In this document: piece by piece, positions 20,315 to 29,436 of the stretch | How the letters are laid out: the number at the start of each line of letters is the position of its first letter | How positions within the stretch are numbered: position 1 is the first letter of the stretch | Assembly (NCBI GenBank): GCA_947630785.1 | Contig: CANRIW010000006.1 | Span: forward strand, 21,568 to 85,567 | Source of the DNA: an uncultured Oscillospiraceae bacterium | GTDB lineage: Bacteria; Bacillota; Clostridia; Oscillospirales; Oscillospiraceae | Reading direction: 5' to 3' | Length of the DNA stretch: 64,000 nucleotides | Translations under genes and position numbers: made by a program | The notes under the pieces: model-generated | Database searches by the model: none | Seen by the model: only the letters and a program-made list of their open reading frames with translations | What the model was told of the DNA's origin: nothing

Positions 20315-21628
20315 TTACGATACGTTTCCCTGCGGCGCGGCCTTACCGCCCTTTTCCGCGTGAAGATCGGCCCCGCCCAGACGGTGGCGGGCGGGACGGC
20401 CCTCCTGGCGGACGATCTCAGGCTGGCCCGCGCCCCGCATGGCATCCCCGGTGATGATCACCTTTACGATGCTCTCGTCCGAGGGCACGTCGTACATCAC
20501 AGGGGTCATGATCTCCTCCAGCACGGCGCGGAGGCCCCGGGCGCCGATCTTCCGCTCCAGCGCCTTGTCGGCGGCGGCGTCCAGCGCGTCGGGGGTGAAC
20601 TCCAGTTCCACGTCGTCATAGTCCAGCAGCTTGATATACTGCTTCACCAGGGCGTTTTTGGGCTCGGTGAGGATGCGCACCAGCTCCGCCCTGCCCAGGG
20701 CGCTCAGAGTGGTGATGACGGGCAGGCGGCCCACCAGCTCCGGAATGATGCCGAATTTCAGCAGATCGTGGGGCTGGACGGACTTGAGCACATTGGAGTT
20801 CTCCCGCTCCTTGGCGGTCTTCACGTCGGCGCCGAAGCCGATGGTCTTCTGGTCCAGCCGGCGCTCCACGATCTTCTCCAGTCCGTCGAAGGCGCCGCCG
20901 CAGATGAACAGGATGTTCTTGGTGTCGATCTGGAGAAAATCCTGGTGGGGGTGCTTGCGGCCGCCCTGGGGCGGGACGTTGGCCACGGTGCCCTCCAGGA
21001 TCTTCAGCAGGGCCTGCTGCACGCCCTCGCCGGACACGTCACGGGTGATGGAGGTGTTCTCGCTCTTGCGGGCGATCTTGTCGATCTCGTCCACGTAGAT
21101 GATCCCCCGCTCGGCAAGCTCGATGTCGTAGTCGGCGGCCTGCACCAGCCGCAGGAGGATGTTCTCCACGTCGTCACCCACGTAACCGGCCTCGGTGAGG
21201 GTGGTGGCGTCGGCGATAGCGAAGGGGACCTTCAGGATGCGGGCCAGCGTCTGGGCGAACAGGGTCTTGCCGCAGCCGGTGGGGCCGATCATCAGGATGT
21301 TGCTCTTCTGGAGCTCCACATCGTCCCCGCCGCCGAAGTAGATGCGCTTATAGTGGTTGTACACCGCCACGGACAGCGCTTTCTTGGCGTCCTCCTGGCC
21401 AATGACGTACTGGTCCAGCACCTCCACCATCTCCTTGGGGGTGGGGATGACGTCGGGCACGTCGTTGACCACGTCCACGTTGTCCTGGCCCTCGTCCAGG
21501 ATGTCCATGCACAGGTGGACGCACTCGTTGCAGATATAGGCGCCCGGTCCGGCGATGATCCGCTCCACCTGCTCTTGGTGCTTGCCGCAGAAGGAGCAGC
21601 GGACGGACCGGTAATCGTCTCTTGCCAT
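20315..21628 (-). CDS. clpX: ATP-dependent Clp protease ATP-binding subunit ClpX
   Basis: 437 residues. The N-terminal C4 zinc-binding domain (CSFCGKH...CNECV) is followed by the AAA+ domain with GPTGCGKTL, and the IGF loop that docks into ClpP is present (KTIGFGAD). The C-terminus carries about 25 extra basic residues beyond the usual end. ClpX unfolds tagged substrates for ClpP. It lies downstream of clpP, separated by a terminator. Confidence 0.96.
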   Translation of the reverse strand: MARDDYRSVRCSFCGKHQEQVERIIAGPGAYICNECVHLCMDILDEGQDNVDVVNDVPDVIPTPKEMVEVLDQYVIGQEDAKKALSVAVYNHYKRIYFGGGDDVELQKSNILMIGPTGCGKTLFAQTLARILKVPFAIADATTLTEAGYVGDDVENILLRLVQAADYDIELAERGIIYVDEIDKIARKSENTSITRDVSGEGVQQALLKILEGTVANVPPQGGRKHPHQDFLQIDTKNILFICGGAFDGLEKIVERRLDQKTIGFGADVKTAKERENSNVLKSVQPHDLLKFGIIPELVGRLPVITTLSALGRAELVRILTEPKNALVKQYIKLLDYDDVELEFTPDALDAAADKALERKIGARGLRAVLEEIMTPVMYDVPSDESIVKVIITGDAMRGAGQPEIVRQEGRPARHRLGGADLHAEKGGKAAPQGNVS

Positions 21629-21658
21629 AAGAATCTTCCTTTCGGGTCAAACGGGCAA

Positions 21659-21681
21659 AGAGCGGAGGTCCCCTCCGCTCT
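21659..21681 (-). terminator. terminator between clpP and clpX
   Basis: On the minus strand a 10-bp stem AGAGCGGAGG/CCTCCGCTCT with a 3-nt loop is followed by TTTG. It is possibly partial, since clpX follows with no obvious promoter of its own in the 40 nt left. Confidence 0.6.
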
Positions 21682-21694
21682 CTCCCCTGTCCGT

Positions 21695-22276
21695 TCAGCG
21701 ATTGGTGATGATCTTGTCGATGAGACCGAACTCCCTGGCCTCCTCCGCGGACATGAAGTTGTCCCGCTCGCAGGCGGCGGTGACCTCCTCCACGCTCCTG
21801 CCGGTGTTGGCGGCCAGTATCTCGTTCATCCGTCTCTTAATGGTCTCCAGCCGCTTCAGGTGGATGGCCATATCGGTGATCTGGCCCTGGGTGCCGGCGG
21901 AGGGCTGGTGGATCATGATCTCGGCGTTGGGCAGGGCGATGCGCTTGCCCTTGGTCCCGGCAGACAGCAGGAAGGCCGCCATGGAGGCGCACATGCCGAC
22001 GCAGATGGTGGACACGTCGCACTTGATGTACTGCATCGTGTCATAGATGGCCATGCCGTCGGTGACGGAGCCGCCGGGGCTGTTGATATAGAACTGAATG
22101 TCCTTGTCCGGATCCTGGGCCTCCAGATACAGCAGCTGGGCCACCACCAGGGCGGCGGTGGTGGCGTTGACCTCCTCGCCCAGGAAGATGATCCGGTCGT
22201 TCAGCAGCCGGGAGAAGATGTCGTAGGACCGCTCGCCCCGGCTGGTCTGTTCCACTACATAGGGTACCAAACTCAT
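21695..22276 (-). CDS. clpP: ATP-dependent Clp protease proteolytic subunit ClpP
   Basis: 193 residues, standard length. The catalytic Ser is in [11 protein letters not shown], His in [10 protein letters not shown] and Asp later (ERDNFMSA region). It forms the double-heptamer chamber served by ClpX (20.3 kb) and probably by the ClpE-like ATPase at 54.6 kb, both of which carry ClpP-docking loops. It lies between tig and clpX. Confidence 0.97.
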   Translation of the reverse strand: MSLVPYVVEQTSRGERSYDIFSRLLNDRIIFLGEEVNATTAALVVAQLLYLEAQDPDKDIQFYINSPGGSVTDGMAIYDTMQYIKCDVSTICVGMCASMAAFLLSAGTKGKRIALPNAEIMIHQPSAGTQGQITDMAIHLKRLETIKRRMNEILAANTGRSVEEVTAACERDNFMSAEEAREFGLIDKIITNR

Positions 22277-22305
22277 GTGAAAAACTCCTTTCGATGGGAA
22301 ACGGC

Positions 22306-22321
22306 GGGGTAATTATACCCC
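22306..22321 (-). promoter_or_regulatory. clpP promoter -10 inside a 16-bp palindrome
   Basis: The minus strand has TATAAT (22312-22317) within GGGGTATAATTACCCC, an inverted repeat of GGGGTA arms around 4 nt. No good -35 is seen at 17 nt. The -10 is about 36 nt before the clpP start; the palindrome could be a regulator site covering the promoter. Confidence 0.5.
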
Positions 22322-22361
22322 GGTACTGCCAGGACCTATTCCCACTCTCTCAAAAAGGCAT

Positions 22362-23789
22362 TTACTCCGCCTTGTCCTCGGCCTTTTTCTTCGTGGCGCG
22401 CTTCTTGGGCTTCTCCTCGCCCTCATCGGCCTTGTCCTCGGCTTTGGCCGCCTTTTTCACCGTCTTTTTGGTCTCCTTCTCCTCAGCCTTCTCCGCCTTC
22501 TTCGCGGTCTTTTTGGCGGCGGGCTTCTTCACGGAGCCCTTCACCAGCTCGAACGCCTTCTGGGCGGCCAGGTCCTTCTTCACGTCCTCCGCGGGGACGG
22601 CGGCCTTCACCTGGTCCGCCTCCATCTTGTACTCCTCAGCCAGACGGGCGTACTCGGCGTCCACGTCGGCGTCGGAGACCTCGATGCCCTCCGCGGCGGC
22701 CACGGCCTCCAGAGCCAGCTCCCGGCGGACGGCCCGGCCGGCGGCGGCCTTGGCCTGGGCGCGCATGGTGTCCATAGTCATGCCCATCATCTGGAGGTAC
22801 TGGTCGAACTTGATGCCCTGGGACTCGATGCGGCCCGCATAGTCCTCCAGCAGTTTCTCCGCCCGATAATCCACCATGGCGTCAGGCACGTCGCACTCCA
22901 GCTTCTCGATCAGCGCTCCGGTGACAGCCTCGTCAAAGTCCCGCTCGTCCTGGTCGGCGCGGCGCTTGGCCAGCTTGTCGGCAAGGTCCTTTTTGAACTC
23001 ATCCAGGGTGTCGAAGTCGGACACGTCCTTGGCGAACTCGTCGTCCACCTCGGGGGCCTCCTTCTCCTTCACCTCGTTGACCTTCACATGGAACACCACG
23101 GCGGCGCCGGCCAGCTCGGGGGTGTAGTTCTCGGGGAAGGTGATGTCGATGTTCTTCTCCTCGCCGGCCTTCATGCCGATGACCTGGTCCTCAAAGCCGG
23201 GGACAAAGCTGCCGGAGCCCAGCTCCAGGCTGTAATTCTCGCCCTTGCCGCCGTCGAAGGGCACGCCCTCTTTAAAGCCCTCGAAGTCGATGACCGCCAC
23301 ATCGCCCTTTTTGGCCTTGCGCTTGACGCTGACCAGCCGGGAGGCCCGGTCGATGTAGGGCTTCAGCTCCCGCTCGATGTCGGCGTCGGTGACCTCGGCG
23401 CTGGGCCTGGCCACGGGCAGGCCCTTGTAATCCTTGATGGAGCACTCGGGCTTGACGGTAACGGTGGCTTTGAAGGTGAAGCCGTCCTTGCTGACGTCCA
23501 GCACCTCCAGCTGGGGATAGGCCACGGGGTCGATGCCGGTCTCCTTCAGCGCGGCCTCATAGGCGGCGGGATACGCCTCGGAGATAGCGTCCTCAAAGAA
23601 CACGTTCTCCCCGTAGAACTTCTCCACCATCTTCCGGGGCACCTTGCCCTTGCGGAAGCCGGGGATGGAGATGCTCTTCCTCTGGCGGTTATACACCTTG
23701 TCGATGGCGGCCTGGAACTCGGCGGCTCCCACCTCGATGACCAGCTCATAGGCGCTGTTCTCTTTTTTCTCGCTGCTCTTGATGTTCAT
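22362..23789 (-). CDS. tig: trigger factor (ribosome-associated chaperone) with Lys-rich C-terminal tail
   Basis: 475 residues. The N-terminal ribosome-binding domain has the GFRKGKVP signature (about 44-51), then a PPIase (FKBP-like) domain around 150-240 and the helical C-terminal chaperone domain. The last ~55 residues are a low-complexity Lys/Ala/Glu tail not found in most trigger factors. ATG 23789 is chosen over 23807 because GGGAGGAA is correctly spaced. Trigger factor binds new chains at the ribosome exit; it precedes clpP-clpX as in many bacteria. Confidence 0.94.
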   Translation of the reverse strand: MNIKSSEKKENSAYELVIEVGAAEFQAAIDKVYNRQRKSISIPGFRKGKVPRKMVEKFYGENVFFEDAISEAYPAAYEAALKETGIDPVAYPQLEVLDVSKDGFTFKATVTVKPECSIKDYKGLPVARPSAEVTDADIERELKPYIDRASRLVSVKRKAKKGDVAVIDFEGFKEGVPFDGGKGENYSLELGSGSFVPGFEDQVIGMKAGEEKNIDITFPENYTPELAGAAVVFHVKVNEVKEKEAPEVDDEFAKDVSDFDTLDEFKKDLADKLAKRRADQDERDFDEAVTGALIEKLECDVPDAMVDYRAEKLLEDYAGRIESQGIKFDQYLQMMGMTMDTMRAQAKAAAGRAVRRELALEAVAAAEGIEVSDADVDAEYARLAEEYKMEADQVKAAVPAEDVKKDLAAQKAFELVKGSVKKPAAKKTAKKAEKAEEKETKKTVKKAAKAEDKADEGEEKPKKRATKKKAEDKAE

Positions 23790-23843
23790 AGTTTGGTTTC
23801 CTCCCAAATCGGCCTTTAAGCCTTCTTTCTAAATCGCCAAGAT

Positions 23844-23852
23844 ATTTTATCA
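23844..23852 (-). promoter_or_regulatory. extended -10 promoter for tig
   Basis: The minus strand reads TGATAAAAT (TG-n-TAAAAT), about 55 nt before the tig start. The -35 region is weak (TGGAAA). Confidence 0.5.
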
Positions 23853-23884
23853 GATAGGTGGAGAAATTTCCACTGTTTTTTTCA

Positions 23885-24574
23885 CTAATCCAAGATTTTT
23901 TTCGGCCGGAATCCGACATAATCCGCCGATACCAGCCGGTAGTCCACCCCGTTCCGGTCTCCCTCCGCCGCCAGGCGGTGGCTGGGGCCGTGGAGATGGC
24001 CGTAGCAGCAGGTCCTCACCCCGTACCGCTCCAGCAGGGCGATGATCTCCTCGCACCGGTAGCCCTTATAGAGGGGCGGATAGTGGAGGAAGCACAGCTT
24101 CTCCGCCTCCCCCGCGGCCTTCAGAGACGCCTCCAGCCGGATCAGCTCCCGGTTGAAGATCTTCTCCCACTGGGGGGCGCCGTTCTCCTCAAAAAACCAG
24201 CCCCGGGTGCCGCAGAGGGCGGTCTCCCCGTAAAAGGCGCAGTTGTTGTGGAGGATGCGGAGCTTCGTAAAGCCGTTGGCGGCGAAAAAGGCGTTCATCT
24301 TGGCGGCGGTGTTCCACCAGTAGTCGTGATTGCCCTTCACCAGCCACTTCTCCCCCGGCAGAGCGTTCAGGAAGGCGAAATCCTCCCTGGCCTCCTCCAG
24401 GCTCATCCCCCAGGAGAGGTCCCCGCACAGCACCACCGTGTCGGCCTCTTCCACCTGAGAAAAGCCCTCCCGGAGCCGGTCCACGTAATCCTCCCAGCCG
24501 GGACCGAATACCTCCATGGACTTGTCCGGCGTCCCAAGGGACAGATGGGTGTCGCCGATCGCGTACAGCGCCAT
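23885..24574 (-). CDS. calcineurin-like metallophosphoesterase
   Basis: 229 residues. The metal-binding motifs of the superfamily are present in order: GDTHL (near residue 7), CGDLSWG (about 66), GNHDYWW (about 95) and a C-terminal HLHGPSH. A two-metal phosphoesterase is certain as to fold, but the substrate (phosphoprotein, nucleotide or lipid) cannot be told. It follows thrC by about 20 nt and is probably the last gene of the rplS-thrC run. Confidence 0.85.
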   Translation of the reverse strand: MALYAIGDTHLSLGTPDKSMEVFGPGWEDYVDRLREGFSQVEEADTVVLCGDLSWGMSLEEAREDFAFLNALPGEKWLVKGNHDYWWNTAAKMNAFFAANGFTKLRILHNNCAFYGETALCGTRGWFFEENGAPQWEKIFNRELIRLEASLKAAGEAEKLCFLHYPPLYKGYRCEEIIALLERYGVRTCCYGHLHGPSHRLAAEGDRNGVDYRLVSADYVGFRPKKILD

Positions 24575-24597
24575 AGGATCACCTCACCAACGCGGAA

Positions 24598-26085
24598 TCA
24601 CGCCAGGAACGCCTGAACGGGGGCCTCCATATCCCTCTTTTCCACCACAGAGGTGAACCGGGGCCGGCGGCCCTTCAGCCGCGTCAGGGCGTCTGGCGCC
24701 GCCACGCCGGTGAGGCCGGACAGCTGATCCAGTCCGTCCAGGCCGTCTTTGCGCTCCTTCACGCCCAGGGCGTCCAGCACGCTGTCGCAGAACTTGAAGG
24801 GGCTGGCGGTGGACACCACCACGGCGGGGGTGTCGTCCCCAGTGTCGGCCCGGTACTGGTCCAGCACGTGGAAGGCCACGGCGGTATGGGGGTCGATCAG
24901 GTATTTGTGCTCCTCCCAAAGCCGGGCAATGGCGGCCTTGGTCTGTTCCTCGTCGGCATAGCCAGCGTGGAAGATCCGCTGCATCTTGTCCCGGATAAAG
25001 GATTCCACACGGTAGCTGCCGATCTCATTGAGCTGGGTCATGTAATCCCGCACCAGCTTGTCGTCCCGCCCGGCCAGCTCGAAGAGCATCCGCTCCAGAT
25101 TGCTGGAGATGAGGATATCCATGGAGGGCGAAATGGTGTTGTAGAAGGTGCGGTTTCGGTCGTAGACGCCGGTGTTGATGAAATCGGTGAGCACGTTGTT
25201 GGAGTTGGAGGCGCAGATCAGCTTTTTGATGGGCACTCCCATGCACTTGGCATAGTAGCCCGCCAGAATATTGCCGAAATTGCCGGTGGGCACACAGAAG
25301 TTGATCTCCTGTCCGGAGGCGATGGCCCCGGTCCTGAGCAGATCGCAGTAGGCGGAGGCATAGTACACGATCTGGGGCAGCACCCGGCCCCAGTTGATGG
25401 AGTTGGCGGAGGACAGGAACCACCCCCGCTCGGCCAGCTCCTCCGCCAGCCGCTCATCGGCGAAGAGCTTTTTCACGCCGGTCTGGGCGTCGTCAAAGTT
25501 GCCCACCACGGCACAGACCCCCACGTTGCCCCCCTCCTGGGTGACCATCTGGAGCTCCTGGATCTCGGAGACGCCGTCCTTGGGGTAGAACACCAGGATG
25601 CGGGTCTTTTCCACATCCCGGAAGCCCTCCAGGGCGGCCTTGCCCGTGTCGCCGGAGGTGGCCACCAGGATGCAGGCCGACTTTTTCTCATCGCTCTTGC
25701 CCAGGGAGGCGGACAGCAGATGGGGCAGCAGCTGGAGCGCCATGTCCTTAAAGGCGCAGGTGGGGCCATGCCACAGCTCCAGACAATGGGTATTGTCGTC
25801 CAGCCGGGTCACGGGGGCCACATCGGGGTGGCTGAATTTGCCGCCGCCGTAGGCCGAGGCGGCGTAACTGGTCAGCTCGGAGCTGGAAAAGCCCTCCAGA
25901 AAGCTGTTGAGGATATACACCACCCGCTGCTGGTAAGACATATCTTTCATGGTCTCCATGGCCCGCGCGGGCATGCGGGGGATCACCGCCGGGGTCAGAA
26001 GCCCTCCGTCGGGGGCCAGGCCCTTGACGATGGCCTGGGCGGGGGTCATCCGCAGTTCCTTATTGCGTGTGCTCAGATAGTTCAT
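24598..26085 (-). CDS. thrC: threonine synthase
   Basis: 495 residues starting MNYLSTRNKELRMTPAQAI, the long (E. coli/yeast-type) threonine synthase. The PLP Lys is in GPTCAFKDMALQ. It converts O-phosphohomoserine to threonine. Its ATG overlaps the dipeptidase stop (ATGA). No T-box or attenuator is seen before it, so it is not obviously regulated by threonine locally. The rest of the threonine pathway is elsewhere. Confidence 0.93.
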   Translation of the reverse strand: MNYLSTRNKELRMTPAQAIVKGLAPDGGLLTPAVIPRMPARAMETMKDMSYQQRVVYILNSFLEGFSSSELTSYAASAYGGGKFSHPDVAPVTRLDDNTHCLELWHGPTCAFKDMALQLLPHLLSASLGKSDEKKSACILVATSGDTGKAALEGFRDVEKTRILVFYPKDGVSEIQELQMVTQEGGNVGVCAVVGNFDDAQTGVKKLFADERLAEELAERGWFLSSANSINWGRVLPQIVYYASAYCDLLRTGAIASGQEINFCVPTGNFGNILAGYYAKCMGVPIKKLICASNSNNVLTDFINTGVYDRNRTFYNTISPSMDILISSNLERMLFELAGRDDKLVRDYMTQLNEIGSYRVESFIRDKMQRIFHAGYADEEQTKAAIARLWEEHKYLIDPHTAVAFHVLDQYRADTGDDTPAVVVSTASPFKFCDSVLDALGVKERKDGLDGLDQLSGLTGVAAPDALTRLKGRRPRFTSVVEKRDMEAPVQAFLA

Positions 26086-27002
26086 CTCGCGGTCACCACT
26101 CTCATCAGATTGTTGTAAAAAATATCTTGTACAAGGGTCTCGGAGTACCCATGGCACAGCAGATGATCGTACAGCCGGGGCAGCACGTCCACGGCGGGCA
26201 GGTCCGGGATGGTGTCGCAGCCGTCCCAGTCGCCCCCCAGGGCGAGGGTCCTCTCCCCGCCCAGGCTGAGGATGTGGTCCGCGTGGGCCCGGACCGTGTC
26301 CAGGTCCAGGGAGCCGCCCACGAACTTGGTGTAGAAGTTGAGGCCGATCACACCCTGATTTTTTATTATCGCAGTTATTTGCTCATCCGTCAAGTTCCTT
26401 GTGTGGTCCCGGACAAATTTTGCGTCGGAATGGCTGGCGATGAAGGGCCGCCGCGCCTGTTCCGCCACGTCCCAGAACCCCGGCTCGGACAGATGGGACA
26501 CGTCGATGAGGATGTGCAGCTCCTCCATCCGGGCGGCGAACCGCTTCCCCAGCGGGGTCAGCCCCTGTTCCGGCCGGTCGCAGTGGGAGCCGGACAATGC
26601 GTTGGCGTGGTTCCAGGTCAGGTTGATGGCTGCCACACCGGCCTCCGCCGCCTGGTCCAGCCGGGCGGGGTCGCAGCCCAGCAGCTCCGCCCCCTCCACC
26701 GACAGGAAGGCCGCCGCTTTGCCCGATCTGTGGGCGGCCTCGACATCCTCGGCGGTGCGGCACTGGACGATGCGATCCGCGTTGGCGGCCATCTGCTCCT
26801 GAAAACATCTCAGCAGCTCCCAATACCGCTCCTCCACGCCCTCCCCCGTGGCGAACAGGGCGAAGAGCTGGCAGTAGCGGTCAAAGACGGGCTCCGTCCG
26901 CTCCAGGGACACCATGCCCCCGTTGGACGCCAGCCCCTCCCCCGTGCGCAGACACCGGGAGATGGTGTCGCAGTGGGCGTCGAACACCGGGATCTTACCC
27001 AT
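26082..27002 (-). CDS. membrane dipeptidase (peptidase family M19)
   Basis: 306 residues starting MGKIPVFDAHCDTISR. Zinc ligands are visible in DAHCDT, VEGAE, and the later His of SHLSEPG and ASHSDAKF. Bacterial M19 enzymes cleave dipeptides, including ones with C-terminal D-residues. There is no signal peptide, so it is probably cytoplasmic despite the family name. ATG 27002 lies 11 nt after the yraN stop and fits the family N-terminus; the upstream in-frame ATG at 27134 would overlap yraN. Confidence 0.9.
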   Translation of the reverse strand: MGKIPVFDAHCDTISRCLRTGEGLASNGGMVSLERTEPVFDRYCQLFALFATGEGVEERYWELLRCFQEQMAANADRIVQCRTAEDVEAAHRSGKAAAFLSVEGAELLGCDPARLDQAAEAGVAAINLTWNHANALSGSHCDRPEQGLTPLGKRFAARMEELHILIDVSHLSEPGFWDVAEQARRPFIASHSDAKFVRDHTRNLTDEQITAIIKNQGVIGLNFYTKFVGGSLDLDTVRAHADHILSLGGERTLALGGDWDGCDTIPDLPAVDVLPRLYDHLLCHGYSETLVQDIFYNNLMRVVTAR

Positions 27003-27013
27003 ATACAGCCCTC

Positions 27014-27403
27014 CTAAAAGGCGTTCTGCCAGTAGCGTATGACAGGCTGGGCGGTCTGATCGCCCTCGGGGGCGTAGACCTCCGCCACGTCGAACCGGGG
27101 CTGGAGGTCCGTGGGGTGCCCGGACAGATACCACTCCGCCGTGGCCTTGAGTTTGCGCTGCTTATCCCTTGTGACGAACTCCCGGGCGTCGGCGAACCGG
27201 GCGCTCCTGCGCAGCTTGACCTCCACAAAGACGATGTACTCCCTCCCCGCCGCGATCAGGTCGATCTCCCCGAAGCGGCAGCGGAAATTCCGCTCCAGCA
27301 CGGTCCAGTGGTTTTTCTCCAGGGCGTCGGCCACCAGCCGCTCCCCGAAATTGCCCTTCACCCTGGCCTGGGCGCCGCCGATCTCCCGTTTCTCGCCGCT
27401 CAT
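27014..27403 (-). CDS. YraN family protein (UPF0102, endonuclease-like fold)
   Basis: 129 residues. The conserved core GEIDLIAAGREYIVFVEVKL has the D-x(n)-ExK pattern of restriction-endonuclease-like folds. The role is unknown; linkage with rnhB and rbgA is widespread. The start overlaps the rnhB stop (ATGA). Confidence 0.88.
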   Translation of the reverse strand: MSGEKREIGGAQARVKGNFGERLVADALEKNHWTVLERNFRCRFGEIDLIAAGREYIVFVEVKLRRSARFADAREFVTRDKQRKLKATAEWYLSGHPTDLQPRFDVAEVYAPEGDQTAQPVIRYWQNAF

Positions 27404-28008
27404 AGGTTTTTCAGAAAGGTCCGCCTGTGGATGGGACAGGGGCCGTACTGCCGCAGCCGCTCATAGTGGAGGGCGGTGCCGTAGCCCTTGTGCCGCTCGA
27501 ACCCGTATTGGGGATAGAGGGCGGCCATCTCCACCATGTACCGGTCCCGGCTCACCTTGGCCAGGACGGAGGCCGCCGCGATGGAGGCTGACAGGGAGTC
27601 CCCCTTTACAATGCACTGGTGGAGTGTGGTGATGGCGGCTTTCTTCCCGCGGTCCCGGTTGCCGTCGATGAGGGCCCAGTCCGACCGCGGGTCCAGGCCG
27701 TCCATGGCCAGCTGCATGGCCTTCATGCGGGCGCTGAGGATGTCGGTGGCGTCGATCTCCTCCGCCTCCACATAGGCCACTGACCAGTCCATAGCCCGCT
27801 CTTTGATGACCGGGAACAGGGCCTCCCGCTGCTTCTCCGTCAGCTTTTTGGAGTCGTTGAGGCCGGGGATGTCAACGCCGAGGGGCAGGACGACGGCGGC
27901 GGCGTACACCCGCCCCGCCAGGGGACCGGCCCCCGCCTCATCGCAGCCGCAGACGCGGGCGCGGCCCGCCCGGGCGGCCTCCCGCTCATATCGCCAAAGG
28001 TCCATCAT
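27400..28008 (-). CDS. rnhB: ribonuclease HII
   Basis: 202 residues. The Asp/Glu metal site appears in CGCDEAGAGPLAG, with the next acidic residue in LIDGNRD. It removes ribonucleotides from DNA and cleaves RNA in hybrids. The ATG (or the ATG three bases on) directly follows the TAA of rbgA; GGAGGG is upstream. Confidence 0.95.
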   Translation of the reverse strand: MMDLWRYEREAARAGRARVCGCDEAGAGPLAGRVYAAAVVLPLGVDIPGLNDSKKLTEKQREALFPVIKERAMDWSVAYVEAEEIDATDILSARMKAMQLAMDGLDPRSDWALIDGNRDRGKKAAITTLHQCIVKGDSLSASIAAASVLAKVSRDRYMVEMAALYPQYGFERHKGYGTALHYERLRQYGPCPIHRRTFLKNL

Positions 28009-28884
28009 TTATCCCTCCGGTGCCTCCAGTGTAAAGCGTCCCAGCTTGCCGGAGCGGAACTCGTCCAGCAGCACCCGGGCCATCCGCTCAGTGTCGGCCT
28101 CGCCCCCGGAGATCTTCATACCCCGGCGGACGGCGGCGGCCCCCAGCAGGCGGCAGCCCCAGGTCACGTCGTTCTCCCCGTCCTCCCGGGCGGGCAGTTC
28201 CTTCAGCTTGTAGCCCGCCAGCAGGGCGTCGGGATAGCGCTCCCCCAGCAGGACCATCAGGTGGCAGCCCAGGGTCTCGGTGTCCATGATCTCGTCCTTC
28301 ACCGCGCCGGTGAAGGCCAGGTGGAGGCCGGTGGTCTCGTCCTCAAACTTGGGCCAGAGGATGCCGGGGGTGTCCAGCAGCTCCAGGCCGCTGTCCACGG
28401 TCACCCACTGCTTCCCCCTGGTGACGCCGGGGCGGTCGCCGGCCTTGGCGGACTTGCGGCGGGCCACCTTGTTGATGAAGGTGGACTTGCCCACGTTGGG
28501 GATCCCCGCCACCATGGCCCGGATGGGGCGGCCCACCTGGCCCTTGGCTTTCCATGTCTCGATCTTCTCCCGCAGGACCGCGCGGACGGCGGCGGGGAAC
28601 CGGTCCACCCCTCTGCCCTGCCTGGCGTCGGTCTCCAGCACATCGAAACCTTGCTTTTGATAGGAGGAGATCCATTTGACCGTCATGGCCGGGTCGGCCT
28701 GGTCCGCCCGGTTGAAGATGATGAGCCGGGGCTTGTTCCCCGCCAGGCTGTCGATGTCCGGATTGCGGCTGGAGGCCGGGATGCGGGCGTCCACCACCTC
28801 AGCCAGCAGATCCACCAGTTTCAGGTCCTCCTCCATCTGCCGGCGGGTGCGGGTCATGTGGCCGGGATACCACTGGATGTTCAC
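28009..28884 (-). CDS. rbgA: ribosome biogenesis GTPase RbgA/YlqF
   Basis: 291 residues with a circularly permuted GTPase: G4 (FNRADQ) comes before G1 (GIPNVGKST) and G3 (DTPG). RbgA is needed for late 50S subunit maturation. The start is GTG at 28884, giving VNIQWYPGHM like Bacillus RbgA; an AAGGAGAGG lies a little far upstream. Order rplS-rbgA-rnhB as in Bacillus. Confidence 0.93.
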   Translation of the reverse strand: MNIQWYPGHMTRTRRQMEEDLKLVDLLAEVVDARIPASSRNPDIDSLAGNKPRLIIFNRADQADPAMTVKWISSYQKQGFDVLETDARQGRGVDRFPAAVRAVLREKIETWKAKGQVGRPIRAMVAGIPNVGKSTFINKVARRKSAKAGDRPGVTRGKQWVTVDSGLELLDTPGILWPKFEDETTGLHLAFTGAVKDEIMDTETLGCHLMVLLGERYPDALLAGYKLKELPAREDGENDVTWGCRLLGAAAVRRGMKISGGEADTERMARVLLDEFRSGKLGRFTLEAPEG

Positions 28885-28914
28885 GGGCGGACGCCCCCTC
28901 TCCTTGAAATAGCA

Positions 28915-28939
28915 CAAAAGGAGCGGAAAACCCGCTCCT
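28915..28939 (-). terminator. terminator after rplS
   Basis: Minus strand AGGAGCGG-GTTTT-CCGCTCCT followed by TTTTG (stem 28919-28926/28932-28939). It sits 19 nt after the L19 stop and before rbgA, so rbgA is probably served by read-through. Confidence 0.7.
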
Positions 28940-28957
28940 CCTGTGTCTGAACGCTGT

Positions 28958-29299
28958 TTACAGGTCCTCCTTGACCTTGGCGGCCTTGCCCACGCGGTCC
29001 CGCAGATAGTACAGCTTGGCCCGGCGGACCTTGCCCTTGCGGACCGTCTCCACCTTCTCGATGGTGGGAGCGTGCAGGGGGAACACCTTCTCCACGCCCA
29101 CGCCGTAGCTGATGCGGCGGACGGTGAAGCTCTCCTCCACGCCGCCGTGCTTCTTGGCGATGACGGTGCCCTCAAACACCTGGATACGCTCGCGGCTGCC
29201 TTCCTTCACGCGGATGTGCACCCGGACGGTGTCGCCCACGTTGACCTGGGGGGGCGCGTCCTTGGTGTACTTGTCGCTGAACTGCTGCAACAGATTCAT
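28958..29299 (-). CDS. rplS: 50S ribosomal protein L19
   Basis: 113 residues starting [20 protein letters not shown], with the L19 signature [20 protein letters not shown] 29299 has AGGAGG upstream; the longer ORF runs through the leader and is not coding. It has its own strong promoter and terminator. Confidence 0.96.
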   Translation of the reverse strand: MNLLQQFSDKYTKDAPPQVNVGDTVRVHIRVKEGSRERIQVFEGTVIAKKHGGVEESFTVRRISYGVGVEKVFPLHAPTIEKVETVRKGKVRRAKLYYLRDRVGKAAKVKEDL

Positions 29300-29382
29300 G
29301 GTATTTTTCCTCCTAAATCTCAGGCGTTCGTGCGTCCGTGCCCTGTGGCCGCGCAGAGGACCGCCCTTACTCAGACTTGGGT

Positions 29383-29411
29383 AGTATACCATAACAAGAT
29401 CGGGAATGCAA
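29383..29411 (-). promoter_or_regulatory. strong rplS promoter with ~77-nt leader
   Basis: Minus strand TTGCAT (29406-29411), 17-nt spacer, TATACT (29383-29388) preceded by TGG (extended -10). The leader from about 29376 to 29300 is GC-rich and could hold an L19 autoregulatory structure of the kind known in Firmicutes, but I cannot fold it reliably by eye. Confidence 0.75.
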
Positions 29412-29436
29412 GCACTTTTTTCGGATTTTCTCCGTC

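Noticed and set aside
26086..27013. T-box or threonine attenuator before thrC
   Set aside because: The upstream space is filled by the overlapping dipeptidase gene; no leader exists.
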